NCBI RefSeq assembly: GCF_002994745.2
Contig: NC_037093.1
Location: 66,297,510 to 66,361,509, forward strand
Reading direction: 5' to 3'
DNA length: 64,000 nt
Source of the DNA: Rosa chinensis
Lineage: Eukaryota; Streptophyta; Magnoliopsida; Rosales; Rosaceae
Below, one piece after another: positions 58,842 to 64,000 of this stretch (position 1 is its first letter; every line of letters begins with the position of its first letter). The notes beneath the pieces were generated by a model, which saw only the letters and a list, made by a program, of their open reading frames with translations, was not told where the DNA came from and searched no databases. The translations under genes were made by a program, and so were the position numbers.

Positions 58842-59083
58842 AACCACGTGGTGTGGTGTGTTGGTCGAATGGCCTAGTCTGGAACCCCCAGGTCTAGCGT
58901 TCGAATCTCAGCTCCATCCCGTGGCCAGCAGATTTGAGGGACCCTTTGGGTTCGTGCGTCTGCGGTGCAGTGGATTAGTCTGGCTTTGCTTGGCTTTCGC
59001 CGCAATGTCAGTGCAGGTGTCCTGGCGCTGGGATACCACTGCATGAGTGTGTGAGTTACTAACAATTAACCCAATCAAAAAAA
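58842..59083 (+). mobile_element. tRNA-derived SINE
   Basis: About 240 bp with RNA polymerase III boxes near the 5' end: A box TGGTCGAATGG (58,862-58,872) and B box GTTCGAATC (58,899-58,907). A tRNA-unrelated body follows, and a poly(A) tail. The flanks AAAAGGAACGAA (58,830-58,841 and 59,084-59,095) form a 12-bp target duplication, in which the A's overlap the tail. It does not fold as an intact tRNA, so it is a SINE and not a tRNA gene. Confidence 0.85.
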
Positions 59084-59259
59084 AAAAGGAACGAAGCACT
59101 AAAAAATCTCCCCAACAACCATGGTTAAAAATACAAATTTAAAAGAATTAAATAGAAGATTAGGTAGCGCATCATGTTATCTTCTTACTGGAATTTAAAG
59201 TAAAAGAAGGAAAGAAAAATGGCAACATCATTCTTTCGGAGCTTGCTAAACCAGTTTGA

Positions 59260-60630
59260 CTAATCATAACTTGGGACAGAGGCAGCTTCCATGAACTCTT
59301 CATCAGATTCAAGAGCCGTCATTGCAGCCGGAGGAAGACACACCTCCAAATCGATGCTTCCTGCTTCACGTCCCGGATACGACGTCACTTTGCCAGTAAA
59401 CTTGTTGGCATACCCACTTCGGAGCGCCACAGCTTTTCCCATCCCAAATTCATTTCCATACATGTCGAATCTCGGACCACTCCCCATCATTATACTGTAC
59501 GGGTCAAAAGTCCGACCCAATTGGTATACAACCGGAGACTTTAACCATGCCTCAATCGATCCACGAATCCATTTGTCGTTGTGGTTCACCACAGTCTCGT
59601 GCAGCTTCCACGCGGCCCATCCAAGCCCGTGTTCAAGCAACTCCCCTGCTTTCACAGGTTGTGATTTCACAGGGTGAATTGAATTCCCAAAGTAATTAGG
59701 AGACAATGGTGGGACGATTCTTGCTCTGTTATTCGCAGCCAATCTGCAGCTGGTTTCTTGATTTGGTGGAAATCCACGCGCTCGAGTAATTGATCGCCAG
59801 AGAAGAGCAGACAAGGCCTGGAAGGAGGAGATTTTGCTGGTCTCACACTCTGAATTGGCTTTTGATTTGAGTTTGGCTATGGATTCTAATGAGAAGTGAA
59901 ACATTCTCTCCCTGAGTTCCGGAGATTCAAATCTGTCAACGAACTCATCTGAAATTGTGTAAGGGAGGCTAATAATCGGACCATGACCGTCTGGAAACCA
60001 CCGCTCCATAACCGGTGGGCGTGAGATCTTTGAAAGAGGGATGTTGTTCTCTTGGGCTCGGAATATTTCAGACCAAGTGTTGAAGAAATGCCAGTAAGAT
60101 GTTCCGTCACAGAGGCAATGGTTGATGGAAAGCCCGATGAAGACGCCGTCGACCAATTCCGTGACTTGGACCGTCAGCAGCGACGTGGTGTGACCGTCGT
60201 GGTTGACCGCCCTGTCGTGATCAAACAGAGACTGAACCACCAAGGGCACATCAGTTGGAGAAAGAATGTCCGAGACGGACATGTCAAGAGAAGCATGGAT
60301 GAATTTGGCTCCGGGGCTATTGCTGCAATCCACATAGACCAAGTACAGATGAGGGTCTTGTTCTTTCTTGGTCACAAGGCGACCCGCGAGCGGGTAGAAG
60401 TGAACGAGTGCGAGGGAAAGAGAGTGCTTCAGTTTTGCCAAAAGGGTATCGAGAAAATTGGGGTTGTTGGCTTCTGGAGGTTTACGGAAGAGGAGACCTT
60501 TCTGGATATAGTGGACGGAGAGCATGGCGAGGTCAGAGGCTGCCAAGTAAAAGGGCTTCTTTGATTCTTCCGAAGCATTTTGAGGTTGGATAAAGGATTC
60601 TGAGATGTGTTTGACATCTGGGGACTCCAT
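59260..60630 (-). CDS. BAHD acyltransferase, HCT-like (At3g50280 clade)
   Basis: Cytosolic acyl-CoA-dependent acyltransferase, 456 aa, single exon. The ATG at 60,630 (MESPDVKHISES) was chosen over a further 7 upstream codons reachable only through GTG. The catalytic HxxxD motif is His171-Cys-Leu-Cys-Asp175 (INHCLCDGTSYW). The structural DFGWG motif appears as EFGMG (394-398, YGNEFGMGKAVA). Other family features are visible: FYPLAGR near 78-84, WRS at 278-280 and the C-terminal GSIDLEVCLP. The YGNEFG context and overall pattern resemble the At3g50280/DCR/EPS1 group. The substrates are unknown; acyl transfer to a phenolic, lipid or related acceptor is inference. TATATAAA on minus lies about 50 bases upstream. 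Nothing suggests loss of function. Confidence 0.9.
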   Translation of the reverse strand: MESPDVKHISESFIQPQNASEESKKPFYLAASDLAMLSVHYIQKGLLFRKPPEANNPNFLDTLLAKLKHSLSLALVHFYPLAGRLVTKKEQDPHLYLVYVDCSNSPGAKFIHASLDMSVSDILSPTDVPLVVQSLFDHDRAVNHDGHTTSLLTVQVTELVDGVFIGLSINHCLCDGTSYWHFFNTWSEIFRAQENNIPLSKISRPPVMERWFPDGHGPIISLPYTISDEFVDRFESPELRERMFHFSLESIAKLKSKANSECETSKISSFQALSALLWRSITRARGFPPNQETSCRLAANNRARIVPPLSPNYFGNSIHPVKSQPVKAGELLEHGLGWAAWKLHETVVNHNDKWIRGSIEAWLKSPVVYQLGRTFDPYSIMMGSGPRFDMYGNEFGMGKAVALRSGYANKFTGKVTSYPGREAGSIDLEVCLPPAAMTALESDEEFMEAASVPSYD

Positions 60631-60678
60631 GATATTGGGACTGAATTTCACTATGTATATTTGCCATGGCTACTCTGG

Positions 60679-60686
60679 TTTATATA
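60679..60686 (-). promoter_or_regulatory. TATA box of the BAHD gene
   Basis: TATATAAA on the minus strand about 50 bases before the ATG implies a very short leader. Confidence 0.5.
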
Positions 60687-60689
60687 TGT

Positions 60690-62435
60690 AGTTGCAGGCG
60701 TGGTGAAGACTCCAGCCGCTGATTTTTTTGATTGTTTAGTCTTTGGTGTTCGATAAAATGCTCGCCGAGGTTTGGTAAGGACTAAGGAACAAATGACCCG
60801 GTCTTTTGAGTACAAAAAATCAATTTCACATGTTTGTTTATGGCTATATCACTTTTTAATCTTCATGCATGCGAGCCATTTGCCATTTTGTTACTGATAA
60901 TAGCCATGAATTGCCATGGAGGTCATATTTTCATGTCCAAAAGTAAACAGCAACTGATTCATTATGGAAGATAATTGAAATAAATATGTATGCAAACTAT
61001 AAAAATGAAAGTCGTAGTTTTGGTTATTTAAGGAAGTTAAGAGGAAACAGAGAGAGAAGAAGTGGAGGAGGGATTTTGTGGAGTCCAACTTTGAACAGAT
61101 TTATTTGGTGGAATTCAGCTACTAAATTAATGGAGGTAGATTGTAACAATATGGAGGTAGGTGTATCTATTTGTTCACAATGTGAACACTCCTAGAAAAG
61201 TCGTATTTGGATAGAGCTCCTCTACAGTGACTTTTCTGCAGTTTTTATAAATTTCATAAAATCTGCACCATCAATAGAATCCAATGGTTTAGAACTGTGC
61301 CACATCATCTTGCATACCATTTGGTTTTTTGTCCCTTCACCACTGACGGCAAGTCTGCAACTCTTGCCGTCAACACTTTTCTCTCTCTTGCTTCATCTCC
61401 AAATTTATCCAGAAAAATTGATTTTCCTGTATATTGCTAAGTTCTAAGGAGAGAGTTGTCGACTCTAAATTGTTTGGGTTCTATCACTTTTGGATGTTTC
61501 TAAACAGCATTTTCAGGTTTAGGCGTAGTTTTTTTACAATAAATCTCTGCCAACTCTTGGCAAGGGCTTGTAGGCTCGGTACCAGGCTACATACTCAGTA
61601 TGCCTTGTTTGCTCTAACGAGGCGACAAATCTTGAATTGGGTGCAACCTCCTAATGGCATGATGAAATATCGTGTCGGCGGATTTCTTTCCAGTCGTCAG
61701 CATATTGGGAAAGCATCTATTTTATTGGTTCTATGACATTGCTTTAACTTTCCGATATGTCACCATTATTGTAAAGCAAATGGAGTCGTCCATACGGTGC
61801 TCTTTGCTATTTGGTGCGAGTTCGAATACATTTTAGTTGTGGAGCCTCCTGTTATTATTCGAGAGGTCTTCTTGAGGTGTATTGTAATATGAGGTTTAGG
61901 CATTATGCCCCCCCCCCCTTTTGTATTCATCGGTTTCATCAATGAAGGCTTAAGGGCAGCCGCACCAGCTCTTATTTATAAAAAATAAAAAAACAGTATT
62001 TTCATAATGAGAGGGGAAGAATGCTTTAATCCAAGATTTGTGTAGTGGTATGGGTTCTGAACTTCTTACTCAAATTTGTTTCATGCCTACTCTCCAATCT
62101 GTGAAGGCATATGTTTTCTTTCTATCTATTCATTTCTTATAGTGTCTTTACTCTCATGCAAAGTTCTTCGTGTTAGTATTAAATATTGAATTAAAATTTT
62201 GTTAAGTTGGAGATTCAATCCCTACAATGTAAAAGTATGTTCTACAAACATTTGATTAGATGAACAAAACTTAAGATCATACACAAATAGGTGGGATACT
62301 AAAAAAATATGAGTAATTAACTAATTATACATAAGTTCGGTATGGTACGGTATATCATGTATATATGAAAATTGAAACCATTACTGTACTGTGTATGTGG
62401 AGTCGGTACGGTTGTACTGTACCAAGAGTTCGGTT
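60690..62435. other. Intergenic with a LINE tail
   Basis: BAHD promoter followed by AT-rich DNA with no gene. The 3' end of a LINE lies at about 61,600-61,993 (separate entry). Confidence 0.5.
61600..61993 (+). mobile_element. LINE 3'-end remnant
   Basis: A short frame reading LNWVQPPNGMMKYRVGG recalls the start of the plant LINE RNase H domain (W-x-PP-x-G-x-x-K). About 200 bases later a KANGVVHTV segment resembles its conserved end (ANxVAD). A C-run, a GTTTCATCAATGAAGGC-like 3' tail and an A-rich end follow, as in plant L1-like elements. It is heavily 5'-truncated and decayed. Confidence 0.45.
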
Positions 62436-62443
62436 ACCAGCAG

Positions 62444-63333
62444 TAGAGGTGGAAAACTGGCCGGCCAGGTCCGGCCCATTTTAAGAGGGCCTAGTCGTGC
62501 TTCGTGCCATGCTTGGGCTGGCCCATTTATTATCGTGTCGGGCTTGTGCCGGCCCATTTACTTAAACATTAAGCCCGGTTCGGCCCATGGCCAGAGCTCA
62601 TATCGTGCCGGGCCAATAAACGGGCCGTGCTCGTGCTGATCCACTATAAAGCACGATTTTAAAATCTTAATTTGAATAAATAAAAAATAATTTTATTTAA
62701 CTGTTTAGAAAATTCAAATAAATTAAGTTCTACAATGTTTTTCTCAATCTTAGCTTTTTAAGATTAGTTTTCTAATAATTTTTTATATTCCACTACAAGA
62801 AAGAAATAAAGAAAAAAAAATAACTCAAAATATATTGCTTTTAGTATATTATTGTGAGATTAATCTTTATTATTATAATGAAGATTTAGCATCATATTAT
62901 TCTTTCCTTCATTTTATAGTTGTATTATTATGAGATTAGTCTTTATAACTAAACATATATTTAATATTTAGAAAAAATACTTTATGTCAAAACAAGGATA
63001 TAATGTTTTTTTTCACTATTTTGACAACATAAAAGAAATAGCATTGGTGGAATTGTCATGAGATTTTAAATAAGGAGGTCTAATATTCAAATCTCATCAT
63101 TGTGGTTTTTTAATATTTTTAAAAATAAAATAAAATTTTGTGTTTAAAACGGGCCAGCCCAAATATGTCGTGCTCGGACCGTGCCGGGCCCATTACGGGC
63201 TCGGGCTGGGCCAATGGGCTAATATTTCTAGGCCTAACCCGGCCCGTTATTCTAACGTGCTAGGGTCGTGCCGGGCCACTAACGGGCTTGGGCCGTGCCA
63301 TGCTCGTGCTTAGCGGCCCGTTTGCCACCTCTA
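62444..63333. mobile_element. hAT-type MITE, 890 bp, GC-rich ends
   Basis: TAGAGGTGGAAAACTGGCCGG at the left and the complement of CGGCCCGTTTGCCACCTCTA at the right are imperfect inverted ends. The flanks ACCAGCAG (62,436-62,443) and ACCGGCAG (63,334-63,341) are an 8-bp duplication with one mismatch, as expected for hAT. Subterminal regions are dense in CGTGCCGGGCC/GGCCC motifs. The centre is AT-rich and non-coding. Confidence 0.8.
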
Positions 63334-63341
63334 ACCGGCAG

Positions 63342-64000
63342 TGTCGGTTACCAACTTCTTTGGTTCGGCTTGGATTCGGTTGGTTGGTTTGTCTCGGCTG
63401 AAAATGTCAGCCCTACTAAATATGAAGGTTCCATGCTAGGCCGCTCTCAATTTTGGTTTGGAGTTCCATCACTTTCATAGGTCCATGCATCTCAAAACTT
63501 AATTACTAATCTGATCTTTGAGGCAAATGTACAGGTCGAATTTCATTTTCATTGGTTATTTAATTACTAATCTGATTACAAAATTACTAACAACTTTATA
63601 GAAGAAGTTAGGCTAACTAACTTTAAACACTTTATGTGATTGGTTTGTCAAATTGGGCTTCTAGCCGGTCTCTCACTTCTTATTTGAGTCCATGGCACTG
63701 GGAAAAAAAATGCCTACTGAAATTCTTCTTGTCTTAAGTTTTTGGGTTTTGGAATTTTTGGTTAAGAGGCTTTGTGGAGTGTTATTTTCTGGGTATAATT
63801 TTACTAAAATTCTACAATGCAATTAATGTATTGATGCTACGTATCATATGACATCATCTTAGACATTTGTGTCATCTTAAGGCTGATTTTTTCATTTGTT
63901 ACTTACTCTCTAATTAGTAAATGATAAGTTTTATATACACACCTCAAATTTCTTAATACACCACCCTTTTTAACTTTTTTTTTTCGACATATCTTATTCC
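63342..64000. other. Intergenic, right edge
   Basis: AT-rich. No gene or repeat that I can support up to the window end. Confidence 0.5.

Noticed and set aside
58850..58925. A tRNA gene
   Set aside because: A and B boxes are present, but no acceptor or anticodon stem pairs properly. A poly(A) tail and direct repeats show a SINE.
60631..60651. Upstream extension of the BAHD gene
   Set aside because: It starts at GTG; the ATG at 60,630 fits the family N-terminus and the TATA position.
1..64000. CRISPR arrays, operons, bacterial or organellar inserts
   Set aside because: No spaced short repeats, polycistronic layout or organellar genes are visible. The window is ordinary plant nuclear DNA.

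Overview
This is nuclear DNA from a flowering plant. Genes are intron-rich with plant-type splice sites, and the families are plant families: SBT1 subtilases, NAC and bHLH transcription factors, an MBR2-type RING-H2 ligase and a BAHD acyltransferase. Intergenic DNA is AT-rich and full of plant transposons. A rosid, most likely a Rosaceae species, fits best, but that is an impression from the proteins and not a search result.

Layout. 1-1.7 kb: edge of an unrecognised multi-exon gene (minus). 2.9-18.4 kb: four intronless subtilase genes, one on minus and three tandem copies on plus. 19.6-22.1 kb: a membrane-anchored RD receptor-like kinase of the At1g01540 type (minus, 7 exons). 23.7-24.9 kb: a bHLH95/ZHOUPI-like factor (minus, 3 exons). 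26.3-28.7 kb: a SPATULA/ALCATRAZ-type bHLH (minus, 6 exons). 30.6-33.5 kb: an MBR2-like RING-H2 ubiquitin ligase (minus, 5 coding exons, plus a leader intron). 38.6-41.0 kb and 43.6-46.0 kb: two tandem NAC paralogues (minus). 46.2-59.1 kb: a nested transposon block, made of a Gypsy-like LTR split by a CACTA element, a Copia element with intact gag and dead pol, a Mutator-type foldback element and a SINE. 59.3-60.6 kb: a BAHD acyltransferase (minus). 61.6-64 kb: a LINE tail, a hAT-type MITE and AT-rich DNA.

The main discovery candidate is the second NAC gene (43,623-46,038). Six exons joined at phase-0 splice sites encode a NAC DNA-binding domain followed by a poly(A)-binding-protein linker and the PABC/MLLE peptide-binding domain, giving a predicted 375-residue NAC-MLLE chimera. 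Its neighbour is an ordinary NAC protein with the same first intron positions, so the fusion appears to have arisen after tandem duplication, by gaining the 3' end of a PABP gene.

The second notable result is in the subtilase array. The middle plus-strand gene is a mosaic: its 5' flank and most of its coding region resemble the downstream copy, and its last ~430 coding bases and 3' flank resemble the upstream copy. A single unequal crossover between two ancestral genes predicts exactly this.

Exon boundaries were placed by hand from GT/AG sites, reading-frame continuity and family knowledge. No alignment or database search was run.
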